Positions 1 through 11,489 of a DNA stretch of 64,000 nucleotides are shown here, in pieces (the first letter of the stretch is position 1; every line of letters starts with the position of its first letter). The stretch comes from Nigrospora sphaerica (Eukaryota; Ascomycota; Sordariomycetes; Amphisphaeriales; Apiosporaceae): the NCBI GenBank assembly GCA_018287875.1, contig JAGVVL010000022.1, positions 1,302,001 to 1,366,000 on the forward strand, given 5' to 3'. A program made the translations under genes and the position numbers. Under the pieces are notes generated by a model that made no database searches, had not been told where the DNA came from, and was given only the letters and a program-made list of their open reading frames with translations.

Positions 1-89
1 CCACTCGCTTGTCATCTACGTTATACTTACTTCTCATCTTTATCTTCTTCCACCAATTACCAAACTTATTCGGCCTTGTGCTATCCATA

Positions 90-875
90 ATGATTTCTGT
101 TTATATTTTTATCGCCGCCCTTTTGTTTACAAGCCACTTAGTTTCGATTGCGGTACCGGCACCCTTCCCAGAGCCTGTCTTTCTCTTCAACCTAACGCAG
201 GAAGAATCCATGTTCAAGCGGTCAGAACATAGGGTTGCCAAGCGCGCCCGCGTTGAACATGAATCCCTGAACAATTTAAAACCGGGTGCCCAAGCAGTAG
301 TGGAAGCCCGCTCAGAGGATTGCGCCCAAAACCACGGTTCGGGTTACCGTGCTATACGTGGCCGCTGCTTGTTACAGGAAGGCGTTCACGGGATGGATAT
401 TTCGTGTAACAAACCTCCCCGTCGACGACGCAACGGTGCAGCATCAACAACGAGGATTTGCAAGAAGAGCCAAGACTGCGCAAATAGGGATGCCTTCAAC
501 TACCAAGGCAAGCTTTCAAAATTCCCATACTGCAAGGACAATATCTCTATCAACAAAAAACCGGGCGCCGAAGTCGAAATCCCTCCCAGGTACGAAGGCT
601 GGAAGTTTATACCTGAGGGCTGGTTCTTAAATAGCGACTTGCCGTCGCCGGGGACGTTCGACGCTTTCTACCAGATGGCCGGCCAGTATCCCGGCCTGAA
701 AGCGAGTTGGGAATACCGCGCCCACTGGGCGAACGGGTGGGGCTTTCTCGCTGGCAGCCGTGGTTTAGCTACCTCTTTCAGTTGTCTAGGATGTCCAGCC
801 GGGACCCTGTACGCCGAAACTGTTGGCTTCAAGAGCCAGGCCGAGGGCTTCGCTATTCCGCACGTCGAACTCTAG
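90..875 (+). CDS. Candidate secreted cysteine-containing protein
   Basis: A 261-residue protein of unknown function. I start it at the ATG at 90 because this gives a clear signal peptide: a hydrophobic run from residue 2 to about 20, ending near AVPAP. The frame stays open upstream to the window edge but has no ATG there. Two Lys-Arg sites (about residues 43-44 and 51-52) lie just after the signal and could release a kexin-processed propeptide. The mature part has eight cysteines, including a CxxxxxxC pair, a terminal CLGC motif, and a basic RRRR stretch. No known domain is recognised. No intron is needed. It could be an effector-like or structural secreted protein; the secretion call is inference from the N-terminus. 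Confidence 0.55.
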   Translation: MISVYIFIAALLFTSHLVSIAVPAPFPEPVFLFNLTQEESMFKRSEHRVAKRARVEHESLNNLKPGAQAVVEARSEDCAQNHGSGYRAIRGRCLLQEGVHGMDISCNKPPRRRRNGAASTTRICKKSQDCANRDAFNYQGKLSKFPYCKDNISINKKPGAEVEIPPRYEGWKFIPEGWFLNSDLPSPGTFDAFYQMAGQYPGLKASWEYRAHWANGWGFLAGSRGLATSFSCLGCPAGTLYAETVGFKSQAEGFAIPHVEL

Positions 876-1809
876 GGGGGCGGAGAGCTTTCCTCGTTGG
901 TGGGCTTCACTTTGGGGTATAGAAGGCAGGCCCAGGGGCACATTTTCTGATGACGATATTCTACTATCTTTTCAGAGATTGACATGTTCTGTCCACCAGC
1001 ACATTTCCCACGGCGTGTTACCTCAATTCCCCAGACTTGTCACTTACACCACGAGCATCTGAGCAGCATGGCCTGCACTAACAGAAGCAGGCACCGGTAA
1101 GCGTTAACAGCTTTGAACACTGGCGCATCTTATGTGGGTTCTTTCATATACTAAATCTTTCTCAGGCATTACTTTGCACAATATGTGAGACCTTCGATTT
1201 CAATTTTGTTACCGTGTAGGCGTAGAACCGTTGTGGAGACCTGCTCAAGGGAACGAGGGGCCCCGCATAGCCACTGTCACCCACCAGCTAGACTAGAGGC
1301 GAATATTCTGCTATGTAAACAGGTCCTCCAATGAAGACTTAGTGTCATGCGCGGTTTTCAAGATAATTAATGAGCAAGCGTTTTTTAGGAGGCACTGGTG
1401 GTGGTTGGTCGGTAAGGAGAAGCAGCTGAAGGGGAAGAAGATGAATGTCTGGCACAGGGGGTCCCATAGCGGGGACCAGCGCGAGGTACATGGCAGCTGG
1501 GTACTTGGTGAAGATCCAAAACAACTCGATAAGGAAGATGCCTCTGAAGGTGTCAAGGTGTCATTTACCTCCGCTGGATGGGATTGTAGAACAACAGCTG
1601 TAACTTGCCGTGAGTACTCGAGTAGAATTTATCAGTACCACCATGCTTTCTACAGTTCCCGTTTAGCAGGGTAACCCTTTCCAGAGAGCTGCCAACATTG
1701 GGTTTTTAAAATGAAAGGCCCGCCAAAAATCCGCATGTTGATAAGCACTTCGTAGCAGCTGCCGTATTGTAATCAATAAAGAGGGTCACTTAAGACGGTA
1801 TTCCCTCCG
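876..1809. other. Intergenic, no gene seen
   Basis: Lower-GC DNA between the secreted protein gene and the 3' end of the P450. Short open frames occur on both strands, but none has a recognisable domain, a signal peptide or usable splice sites. Confidence 0.5.
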
Positions 1810-3567
1810 TCACCTAAGGAGAACCCGGACGCCCTTACTGCCGACGACGGGGCGGGGCCCGAAACGATCGCGCGCGAAGTCGACGTCAGCCCGGCCCGTC
1901 TTATATAGCTCAATATCAAAGCGGCGGAAGAAGGCGGCGAGTCCGACATAGAGCTCGGCGTAGGCAAGCTGCATGCCGGCGCACGAGCGGGGGCCGCGCG
2001 CGAAGGCCACGAGGTAGCGCGACAACTTCCGGCCATCGGGCGCGCGGGGCTCGTCGTCGTCGCCAACGCCGCCGCCGCCAAGCCATCGCGTCGGCTGATA
2101 GGCGAAGCTGTCAGGGAACACGGCCTCGTCGTGTGATACGCCGTAGATGTCCATGCTAATGACGGTCTTCGGTGGGAGGACGTGCTGCTTGTACGCGATG
2201 GCCTCGCCGTCGAAAACGCGCGGAAGGCGCTGGCTTACACCGTAGCTGAGGCGAAGAGCTGCGGCAAGTGGCGGAAACCACGGGTGAGCGAGAAGTCGCC
2301 TGAGCGGCGCGTATCCGAAAACGTACCTTCGTTGATGCATGCCGTTAAAAACGGCAGCTGTTCGAGGACCTCCCAAGAAGGCATCTGGTCCGGGTCAGGA
2401 ATGGCGCTTTCGAGCTCGGCCCGTAACCGCCGGTGAATCCCGAGGTTGGCGACAACGTGGAAGACGGTCACGCTCAAGACTCGCATGGTCGTCTCAAGGC
2501 CAGCGCCCACGACCGCGATGGCCTCGTCGTGAAGCCGCTGCACTGTGACTTCGGACCGCGGGATGTCGGACTGGATGATGGCTGTGAAGATGGTGTCGGG
2601 CTGCTCCTTGGCCTCGGCCTCCAGAAGCGCCTCCTGGACTTGATCCCTCATTTCCTATCATGAATAGGTGCTTAGTCAGCCGACGGTTTCAGGAATCGAA
2701 GGGGGTGCGTGTTCCCTACATTGGTGTAGTCCACCACTAGCTTCGCATCGGGATTCAGCCACACCAATAGCCTGTCCGGCAGGCTGAACATGACGGCGAG
2801 CCAAGAGAACTGCGTCATCCAGTGCACAGGCTCGGTCAGGGCGGTAACGGAGTTTACAAATGGCGCATTGAAATCTGCGGCGTAGATAGAGTTGTAGCGA
2901 CGCCCGAACGCGTACTCGGCGACGTTGTCGAGCGCGAAGCATCCCCACATGTTGTTCACGCCCAAAACGCGATCACAGCCCTGCCACTCGGCCTTCAGCC
3001 GACGGCAGAGCTCGTCCATGTGCGCCTGGATCCGCACCGCGCGCTCGGCAATTCTGCGCTTAGAGAAGAAGGGGTTCAGGGCGCCCCGGCGCACACGGTG
3101 GAGGCTCGGGTCCGGCGTGGAGAAGGCGGCTAACGTGTTGTTGAAGCGGCGCTCCAGCTCCTTTAGCTTCTTACCCGACTTGTTGGAATACAGGATTTCG
3201 AAGAAAGACGAGTCCCGGATGTGCACCTCACGAGGGCTGATTCGGACGATGGGCCCTATCATCTTGCGAGTAAGTACATGGGCTACAACGCCGGGACAAC
3301 GGGTTTCCCACCATATTTCTCGTGCCATTCGTGGTATTTAAACAGGAATTGACCTCCGTCGCCGTGGAATAGCTCGTAGTAGGCCTCCACCCAGCCCGTC
3401 GCGGCAGCTAGTTTTGGCCCCGGGATCGACGCCAACGGGTGGAAGTGAAGACGATAGATGACCAGCACAAGCCCATACAGAAATAGAGAGGCAAGAAAGA
3501 GAAGGAAGGCATTGCCTACGCTTCTCGGCATCACCGCCAAATCGAGAATATGGTTGGACAGCGCCAT
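1810..3567 (-). CDS. Cytochrome P450 monooxygenase
   Basis: Heme-thiolate monooxygenase, ER-anchored, 522 residues. Exons on the minus strand are 3567-3312, 3255-2720, 2654-2327 and 2258-1810; introns are 56, 65 and 68 bp and all phases fit. An N-terminal membrane helix (about residues 18-36) is followed by the hinge HFHPLASIPGPK. The I-helix reads GAGLETT (314-320), the K-helix ExxR is E373-R376, the PERF-like motif is FAYQPTRW (425-432), and the heme loop is FARGPRSCAG with the Cys ligand at 466. The hinge and the KYGPIVRISP segment resemble the trichodiene-oxygenase/benzoate-hydroxylase-like fungal P450s. The substrate is unknown. The neighbours are not a biosynthetic cluster, so a lone detoxification or modification role is as likely as a secondary-metabolism role. 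Confidence 0.92.
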
Positions 3568-5269
3568 AGTGTTGTTAGGTCGATAAGAAAGGGTTGGCTT
3601 CTTGACACTCATAAATGGGGACGAAATGGTGGGAGAGGCGGGGAAAGCTGACGCCCGGACTATTAAAGTAAGGATTTTCTGCAGGGTTACAAGTACATGC
3701 ACAGTAACGGAAGAAGACCCGAAGCAGTTACATCGTACATTCTCAGCGGCGAGTGTGGATGCGCGCCTCGGAGCTCGTAGCCTACACGGCACAACTACTG
3801 GCCATTGCTGTGACTTCCGTGGGGTTAACTGCATGCCAAGACACGCTTAATCGGACCTTCTGGGATGTGAGGCCAATGCTTACTATGCTATCAGGTCATT
3901 ACACGAAGAGGGGAAGACATGGCCAATGAAGAGGCTGAGAGTGTTAGGGGTGCAGCTTTGTACTCAGCCTTGCCTTCCAGGCGTCTCTAGTCTCTTTTAC
4001 ATATATGGATCTGATGAATTTCAGGGCGTAATCCCGTACGTTCCATTTCGTCTCATTTTGTAGTAAAGTATTTGTGCTAAATCCTTGAAGCCGGATGGTG
4101 TGCGGTCACGCCTGGTCGATGCATGACAAGTTCAGGGTGGCTGCTGTTCTGCGCCGCAACATGGAGATCAATAATTTCGTCATTCGATTCAAAGGGACGG
4201 CCTACGGGAGTGGCGCCATGTACAATTGAACGCCCATAGGGCCGAGCAGCTGCTACAAACAAAGGGCCGTCTCCATACAGCAGTATTATGAGACTATTGG
4301 GAGTGGCGAATAATATGGATAGAGGAAACTCGTTGGTCTCGGGACTAAGGTCGGCAGTATATCAACAACTTTAGCGCCTTGCGACATGGCCTCAGACAAG
4401 GCCAGCCCGATGTCGTTATTTTTCGATTTTGGGGTTTCAATTTTAAATGACTTAGGCTAGGCAGTCCATATCCGGACCTGAGCGGGCTCCGCCTTCGTCA
4501 TTGTAGTCGAGAAGAGTCAGAAGTTGGCAAAGTCACCATCATGGTATAGATTGCTTTCCGCTCTCCACCGTGGGGCTGAATGGTTGGTTAATGGCCACAG
4601 TAAAAGTAGCAGGTGATTGTGAGGAAATGATGAGGAAAGACGAAAGGGGCGACGAGACAATTCAAATAGGAGTAATCGATTTCCAGGCTTTCCAGATAAC
4701 AGACCTCATCTCATCATGTGTGGCAGAAGATGATGGGTGGCGAGGGGCAATCAACGATATGAGTCCAGCAGTATGAGTAGGTGGATTCCCGAATTTATGA
4801 GTTATTTACTTAACGGGTTGACTAAAGAAGTAAATGAATGAGAACAGTATGTATCTGAGCCTCCAGACAGGGTAACACATGATGATGTCGCCGTTGGGTA
4901 ACTCTGCAATGGGTATGGCGACATATAGTACATTTGCGTTGCACCTTGCCGGAAGACGTACAAGCGTCGAAATCCTATGACCTTCTACATGCGTAGTCAT
5001 AGCAGAATTTTCGAAGATAGACTCCAGGATGCCAGAGCGCAGAAGGCAGAGTCAGTGATGAGAAAAGAGTCCTATGGGAAGGCCGAGGAGCTGCGCTCTT
5101 CTTATCCTTGTTCTCGACATCCTCAATAATCTTAACGCAGGTCATTTGGGGTGCTGGTGGTATGGTTATTCGCAAAGAGCATGATCAGGATGAGTGCCAC
5201 TCCAAACATGATGTTGCGAAGGGTTTCGTAATCGTAATACCGAACTGGATTGAGAACAACTACAATAGG
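3568..5269. other. Intergenic, no gene seen
   Basis: About 1.7 kb of AT-richer DNA upstream of the P450. It should contain the P450 promoter, but I cannot point to a convincing TATA element. Small open frames here show no domain or splice logic. Confidence 0.5.
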
Positions 5270-6047
5270 CTAATCAATAAAGAGAACAGGGCGGCGCTGG
5301 GGCAAGCAGCTAGCATCTACCTCCACTGCGGAGTTGGTAACCTCAGATAGGCTGTCCGTCTTGGGGCGGACAAACCAGCAGTTGAACGAGCTGTTCTGGG
5401 CTTCGGTGGTAGGCGAGAGGTCTGACAGCATTGTAATGCTGTAGCGACCAAGGCCTTGGTCATTCTCGAATATCTCGGCGCAGCTTGTCACAAGGGGCTC
5501 CTGCAGCGCGTTATCGAGATTTACACAAGAGGTGTCGGCGCTACCAAGGGTACGCAAGCGCTCAGTGAAGCTGTCTATATAGCCGCGGCTGAGCGTGTCT
5601 GCGCATGTGCCTTGGGTTGTCTTTAGGTTCCTGTCGGCGCGTAAGGGCGGTACTGGCCCCTGAAACATTATGGCACAGCCGTTCGACACGTCGAGCTGCA
5701 TATTTACGGGCGTGCCTAGGTATCAAGCCGACTTCAACTGACGGTCTCGGCCGTCGTCGGCGTCATTGCCGGGTCCCTTCGAGCTGTACGTGTACACCCT
5801 TTACCAGAGTGAAGCCCTCGGGGGCATTGGGGACGTCATCAATGCAGATGAGGTCCACGCCGCTGAATTCCGTGCCTTCCACGGTATAGCTGTAATTCTG
5901 ACCGGCGTTCATGAGGCACAATACGTCCTCGCAACCAGCCAGGGTGGACGGCAGCGCTTGGGCGGCGGCGGCGACGGCGACGACGGGCAAAAGCGCCGCG
6001 GGGAGGCAGCCGAGGCCCATGAAAGAAGCAAAATTGGACTGATACAT
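5270..6047 (-). CDS. Secreted cysteine-rich protein, unknown function
   Basis: Two exons, 6047-5798 and 5715-5270. They are joined across an 82-bp intron with donor GTGTAC and acceptor CCTAG, giving 231 residues. The N-terminus has an alanine/valine-rich signal sequence; the start may be Met1 or Met10, both in frame. The mature protein holds about ten cysteines spread along its length and several N-glycosylation sequons (for example NYS and NSS). The splice joins FTLVK to GTPVNMQLDV without a break in protein-like composition. No known domain is recognised. It resembles the large class of lineage-restricted fungal secreted proteins. A role in host or substrate interaction would be inference only. 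Confidence 0.65.
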
Positions 6048-6613
6048 GATGGTTAATAGAGACCGTGGTGTGATGTGCGAGTGCTTTGAGGATTAGTTTG
6101 AAGCAATGCTTGCACGGTGGTCAAACTTTGGTTGAGATGGGCTTTGGGTCTATTCCCGTCAATTTTGCACATTTGGAGCCTGGCACCCTTCGTGTTGACA
6201 TACAACAGACAAGGCTGAATTCGTGCTCAACAATAACATATCAATCTTCCTCATGTCTCGGGTCTCAATATTTCAAGCGGCAGAAGCTGGCGCTAAGTCA
6301 GCAGCAAGCATGAACCTCGACGTGGTGTTCAACCGAGGTTTTTGTGCGACCGCAGGGATTCCCCCTATTGACATCGGTAGAAGCAGATCGATGATGACTG
6401 TCCGTACTACGGTGTGCGGTTGGGAGCGATGCTCAAGCTACTTCAAATTGCCGGACTGTGTCAAACGAGAGAACCATCTGCATTTTTAGGCACGCATATC
6501 GTTAAATATTAGGGACGGTTGGTGTCTCGATCAGTCCTTGGCGGTGACTTTCGACTACGCCCCTTCGGGTTTTACTCATGGTGGTTTTCAACCGTGCTAG
6601 AATCGCTCATGTA
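6048..6613. other. Intergenic, transposon flank
   Basis: Promoter-side DNA of the secreted protein gene, running to the TA target site of the transposon at 6612-6613. No gene is supported. Confidence 0.5.
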
Positions 6614-6656
6614 AGCTTGGACCCCCCTCAAGACGCCAACCCATCAACACGCCACC
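6614..6656 (+). repeat. Left terminal inverted repeat of the pogo-type element
   Basis: The 43-bp end begins AGCTTGGACCCCCC and is matched in reverse complement at 8503-8545 with a single A/G difference. Confidence 0.95.
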
Positions 6657-6787
6657 GTTTCAACCACCAAGATGAGATGGCAGAAGTCAACAAAAGGGCA
6701 AATAGATAAATAACCAGACATCTTGAGGTCTTAGTGTTAAGGTCAATAGAATCTTCATCTTCTGCTCTTTCTTTTAGGGTCCACTAG

Positions 6788-8415
6788 ATGGATGACGAGC
6801 AACTGCTGGAGGCCCTCGCCATCGTGAAGAAGGGCACCCCTATCCGAGAGGTCGCCAGACAGTTCCATGTCTCTAGACACTATTTGACACGCCGCTTCGA
6901 AGGGAAGTCCTTGAAAACACACGCTCAGGAGCACCGTCAGGCCCTTTCTAAAGATTTGGAGCGCGCGTTAGCAGACTGGGCCCTCACGCAGGCTCGTCTA
7001 GGCTGGTCACCACTGCACGCGCGCTTTCGTATATATGCTCAATCGCTACTGGCGGCGTCTGGCAGCTAACACCACCTTAGAAAACGCTGTCATCTCCGGT
7101 TCCTTAAGCGCTGGCCGCAGTTAAAGACCGTGAGGTCCAAGGGAATAGATTTCCAGTGCGTTAACGGCGCCTCACGAGAAAATCTAAAGGAGTTCTTCTC
7201 TAGTTTGGAGGACCAGAGGCTGGCAGAAGTCCCTTTAGAGCACAGTTAGAATATAGACGAGGTTGGCTGCCAAATAGGCCTTGGAGACAGTCCGCTAGTG
7301 ATCGGCCTGTCTGCCCTTAAAGAGGTCTTCACTATGGATCCAGGCTGTGGCGAGTGGGCGACTTCAATTGAGGCCATCTCTGCTAGCGGACGCGCTTTAC
7401 CTCCTCTCGTTATCTTCAAGGGGAAATCGGTCTAACAGCTGTGGTATAACTGCTAGTCAAACAAAGATGACTTTAACGACTAGTCTTTTAAGGCCTCGCC
7501 AGCTAGCTGGACGAGCAATTCAATTAGCCTGCGCTGGCTAATGGAGGTGTTCCTCCCCTTGACTGCTCCAGAGGACCCCTACCAGTGGCGACATCTTATT
7601 CTGGGTGGCCATGCCTCATACTGTAGCGAGGACTTCATGTTTAGCTGTTTTGAGGCCAAAGTCTAGCTTAACTTCCTTCCGGCGCACACATCGCAGGTCC
7701 TCCAGCCTCTGGACCTAGGACCATTCTCGGTGTTAAAGCGCGTGTACCGAAAAAAGCTTCGTGAGGCCTACACGTCCAGTCTCACGATGACGCCAAAGAA
7801 ACCGGAGTTCCTAGAGGCCTGGAATAAGGCTCGGAAGGAGGCCCTAACGCCGGAGTATATAGCCACTAGCTGGCGAGCAACTGGAATCTATCCTAGGGAC
7901 CCCAGTAAGGTCTTCAATAGCAGACTGGCTCGCCAGCGACTGGTCGACTAACCGGAGAGCGCAGCTTAGTGCGTTCCACCCCCTAGAGAGACTCCTCTGC
8001 TGGCAGAGATGTCTGCTCTAGATATCAATACTTTAAGGAGCGCTCGCAGGTCCAGGATTTACATCGCGACCTACGTGGCGTCGATTTAGTGTATAATAAC
8101 GCGACGCTACGATAAGTGTTTCGGAAGACTGGTAAGGCCTTGGACCAAGCAACGGCCGAGATCGTCAGCCTTAAACGCGAACGAGACCAACTAGTGGCTG
8201 CACTACATCAACAAAGGCCTGAAAAGCGTCGCAGAGTCAATCCCTCTGCCCAGGAGCGTTTTGTGACGATGCTGGAGGTCAGGGAGGTGAAGCAAGCCAT
8301 GGGGACAGGTCCTCATGCAGGGGGCGCAGCCACTGCCTCATCTCAAGCACCTTCCACGGTCACGTCCGAAGATGAATCGTCCTCGGATGTAGAGGAGTGT
8401 ATCGTGATCTCTTGA
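6788..8415 (+). pseudogene. Degenerate DDE transposase (pogo/Fot1 family)
   Basis: Translation from the ATG at 6788 gives a clear helix-turn-helix of the psq type (LLEALAIVKKGTPIREVARQ, then a second helix). The same frame continues to about 7950 through at least six stop codons. These include TAG at 7247-7249, TAA near 7433, and TAG codons where the family usually has Trp. The first catalytic Asp survives in NIDEVGCQIG and the third in LQPLDLGPF. The second catalytic Asp appears replaced by Gly (GGT at 7604-7606 in LILGGHASY, where the family has DGH). The C-terminal part (about 8110-8415, Lys/Arg-rich then acidic) lies in another frame, so there is also a frameshift. Domain identity comes from family knowledge; the breaks are read directly. 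Confidence 0.9.
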
Positions 8416-8502
8416 GGCCAAACCGTTTATTTGTATCTATTGTTATTGTTGAGATATTGAATTGTTTATATTAATTGACATGTGGCGATGTCTTCTTTTT
8501 TT

Positions 8503-8545
8503 GGTGGCGTGCTGATGGGTTGGCGTCTTGAGGGGGGTCCAAGCT
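8503..8545 (-). repeat. Right terminal inverted repeat of the pogo-type element
   Basis: Reverse complement of the left end with one mismatch, followed immediately by the TA target duplication. Confidence 0.95.
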
Positions 8546-8762
8546 TAACAGTCTCTTTGTTCAGGATATAGTAGTTTCAAGGAATGGTCACATCTTTTAT
8601 AAAAGTACGTGCTGGATGGCTTACTAGTCCTCTTTACCTAGGGTGGCCTGGTACTGTCCACTCTCACTCAAACTAGGCTCAAATGCATGCTATTCACAGT
8701 CCTAAAACATACGTCTAGGAGAGTAATGAGCGGGGTCGACATTTTATTTCCATATCTCATGC

Positions 8763-9937
8763 TTATTCCGTCGCCGTGGCCTCGAGGACGTAACGATACC
8801 TCGGCTTTCCATTTTCCAAGTCAATCACAGCTTTGTTGGCGTCTGAAAGGGGACGTTTTTCAACCCAAGGCTTGATTCCCTTGTCGACCGCAAACTGCAG
8901 CATCTCTTGTATCTCGGCTGGAGAACCGATGCCGCTTCCACCCACACTGATACCATTCATTAGAAGAGTAAAGGCGCTGATCGCCGGGAGCTCGCCTCCA
9001 TCCGGCGCGCCGACCTGAATAAACCTGCCGTCAACCTTTAGAAGACCAAGGTACTCCGTCAGGGGCATTTTTGCACTTGACACGGTGCAGATGATCAGAT
9101 CCAGGCTCCTGGAATTCTTGGCGGCCCAGTCCTGGTCTTCGTCCGTAGCGATGTACAGATCCGCGCCCAGCTTGAGAGAATCCGCTTGCTTATCCGCCTT
9201 GCGCGAAATAGCAACGACTTTGTCGGCGCCCAGAGCCTTGGCGAACAAAACGCCAAAGTGGCCGAGGCCCCCGACGCCCACGATGCCGACCGTCTTGCCG
9301 GGTCCGCAGCCGTTTTTCTTGAGCGGAGAATAGACGGTGATACCGCCGCACAACATGGGCGCGGCGTCGGTTGACTCGAGGCCGGTCGGGATGGGGAAGA
9401 CGAAGTGCGCGTTGGTCCGGTTATGGGTGGCATAGCCGCCATAGGACTTGCCCTGGCCTTTAGGGTAGACGGATCCGTAGGTGCCGATGTTGCCTCGGCC
9501 ACAGTAGTTCTCTCTCCCGGCGCTGCACTCGGCACAGTCGGCCTCGAGGCACGAGCGTGCCTGGGCACCCACGCCCACTCGGTCTCCAACTTTTATGTGC
9601 TTGACGTTGTTGCCCACGCGGATGGCCTTGCCCACGATTTCGTGGCCGACAACACATGCTTCAAGGTGATAGTGTCAGCAAAGTGAAGGAACGCCAATGG
9701 TGGCCATCCTCCTTGTATCTGGAAAGGGCAAGGGATTTTTCACGTACGGTAAGGTGTGCTGCCCCAACCCGAGCGCAGGGTATGGAGATCAGAGCCGCAC
9801 ATGCCGCAGCAAATGACTTCGATATCGACATCGTCCTCTTCCCACTTCTTCGGCTCAAACTCGCTCCATTGCATCTTCCCCTGGACCGAATCCGGACCAA
9901 GACCCTTCCAGCCTTCGAACTTGACGGGGTGGTCCAT
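8763..9937 (-). CDS. Zinc-dependent alcohol dehydrogenase (cinnamyl-alcohol/ADH6-7 type)
   Basis: Medium-chain dehydrogenase/reductase of 361 residues, probably an NADP-linked aldehyde reductase/alcohol dehydrogenase of the cytosol. Exons are 9937-9748 and 9658-8763, separated by an 89-bp intron (donor GTACGT, branch CTGAC, acceptor GAAG). Zinc ligands are visible: catalytic Cys47 in CGMCGSD, His69-Glu70 in VGHE and Cys167. The structural-zinc cysteines are at 100, 105, 108 and 116. The Rossmann loop reads GVGGLG (191-196). Length and motif order match the fungal cinnamyl-alcohol-dehydrogenase-like family. A TATA-like element lies about 100 bp upstream of the start. The physiological substrate cannot be told from sequence. 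Confidence 0.93.
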
Positions 9938-11489
9938 TGTCGTGTTGTTTCGAAGATGCGAGTCTGGGGTGATGGAGGGGATTAGTAATGATGGCAACCA
10001 TGGTGAATGGAGTTTAGGTGGTCGCCACAGGCCAATATATAACCGGGCTACGGTAGCATGTGCTCGTCCGTGCGCTATGGTGACGTCAAACTTTAACTCA
10101 TAACCGAACAAGTCCGTGTTTCAGTCTCGATAACAGTACCTAAAGCCCGTTAAGGCCGTTGCGGCGTTAGGGGTTGATAGGCAGCGTTGCAGCAAAAAGA
10201 GTGACTTACCTAGAAAGGTAACTGGCTCAGCACACTAAGAGCACCCTTTTAGTTGAGTCATTTATTTCGTGGCCCCACTTGATAGGGGGACCGTATCTGC
10301 TCGCCATCCACCGATTGTTGAAGCAAGCATTTCAGGCGGACTTTGGGACGAAAAGGGATTCCATCTCTGTATACTCTGAGGTAGACCAGGATTTAGCCAT
10401 ACAAAGTAGACACCGTGTTGGCATCCTATTGCTACGGCGGGCTTGCCAGTAGGGACGGCTCTTCGGAAGCTGGACTTTGGACAGCGGGGAATGGGCTGTC
10501 GCATGATGAACAGGGGTAGAAGGCCCGCCATCGGCAACATGTGTTGGGGTAACAATAAAGAGTGGGTCTGATTGTCGGAGCCGGAAGCAAACAGGGAATG
10601 GAATCATGTCCGTGTACACGGTAAGATGCAGCACGTGGCGCTGCGTCGCTTCGCCACCTTCCACAACCTCGGAAATATTTGGCGCTACTGTGTACTTACT
10701 TATGTGGGGTTGGCGATGACAGCCGTGCTGCCATGCCAACCGAATCTCTGGCAAACCTAAAAAATAAAAATTATAGTGTAGCATACACAAATGATCTTTT
10801 TGAACACGATGCAAGTCTGAGGTTAGTTTTCTCTGCGTGGCTGAAGAGCTACTAAATCGGCATCCATCGCCGCACACTACCCCGCTCTCCTTCACCATAA
10901 TGACGATTATACGGCGATAGCCATAGCGTGAAGTAGACCACTCTCAACGCGTCGCAGGCCCACCAGGCTGGCCCTGTCATTGATGCTCGCATGATAGCCA
11001 CCAGTGAAATAGCACGCCAGATCAACACAAAGGTCTTCCATCCGACTTACTAATACCCTGAGTAGATAGAAGCACTGGCCTTGGGCGAGATGGCCCTAAC
11101 TTTCATCACGCTTGGCGATAAGGAGAATGTACTCAATCGACCACGCCATCTTTGAGTACTTCTTTGGTATGTGTTACGTCCAATTAACTACGGGGCGACC
11201 GGGCTCTACGTGGGACAAATCTCGTTCTGAAAATTCAACCCTATTTTGGTTGCTTTGTCGCCTAGAGTATGGACGTCCTCCTACCGAACTCGGACGGAAG
11301 CGGGCGAACGCAGAGATCACGACATCAGATGTTGGGCACGTCGCGGACATCAAGGTAGCTCATATCCGCTCACAGTTGACTATGAGAAAACGAACACTGC
11401 GGAAGGCAAAGCGACATAGAACTTTTGTTTGCAATTCTGCCCGGAAATGTGCCTTAACAGTGCATAATGAAGAATTGCGGCTTCCAAGA
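9938..11489. other. Intergenic, no gene seen
   Basis: Apart from the dehydrogenase promoter, no gene is supported. A 188-codon open frame on the minus strand (10332-10898) has no domain, no signal sequence and unconvincing composition. Confidence 0.45.
10036..10041 (-). promoter_or_regulatory. TATA-like element of the alcohol dehydrogenase
   Basis: TATATA on the minus strand about 100 bp upstream of the ATG at 9937. Confidence 0.4.

Larger units (their letters stand above)
6614..8545 (+). mobile_element. Fot1/pogo-type (Tc1/mariner) DNA transposon, complete but inactive
   Basis: A 1932-bp element bounded by 43-bp inverted repeats that differ at one base, and flanked on both sides by TA (6612-6613 and 8546-8547), the classic Tc1/mariner target duplication. 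The internal region is a transposase gene in the plus direction with an N-terminal psq-type helix-turn-helix and a DDE catalytic region. Size, ends and domain order match fungal Fot1/pogo elements. The transposase is broken, so the copy can move only if supplied in trans. Confidence 0.93.

Noticed and set aside
1342..1674. 110-codon plus-strand frame
   Set aside because: No domain or signal, and an equally open frame on the other strand.
10332..10898. 188-codon minus-strand frame
   Set aside because: His/Ser/Arg-rich with no signal peptide or domain; start not supported.
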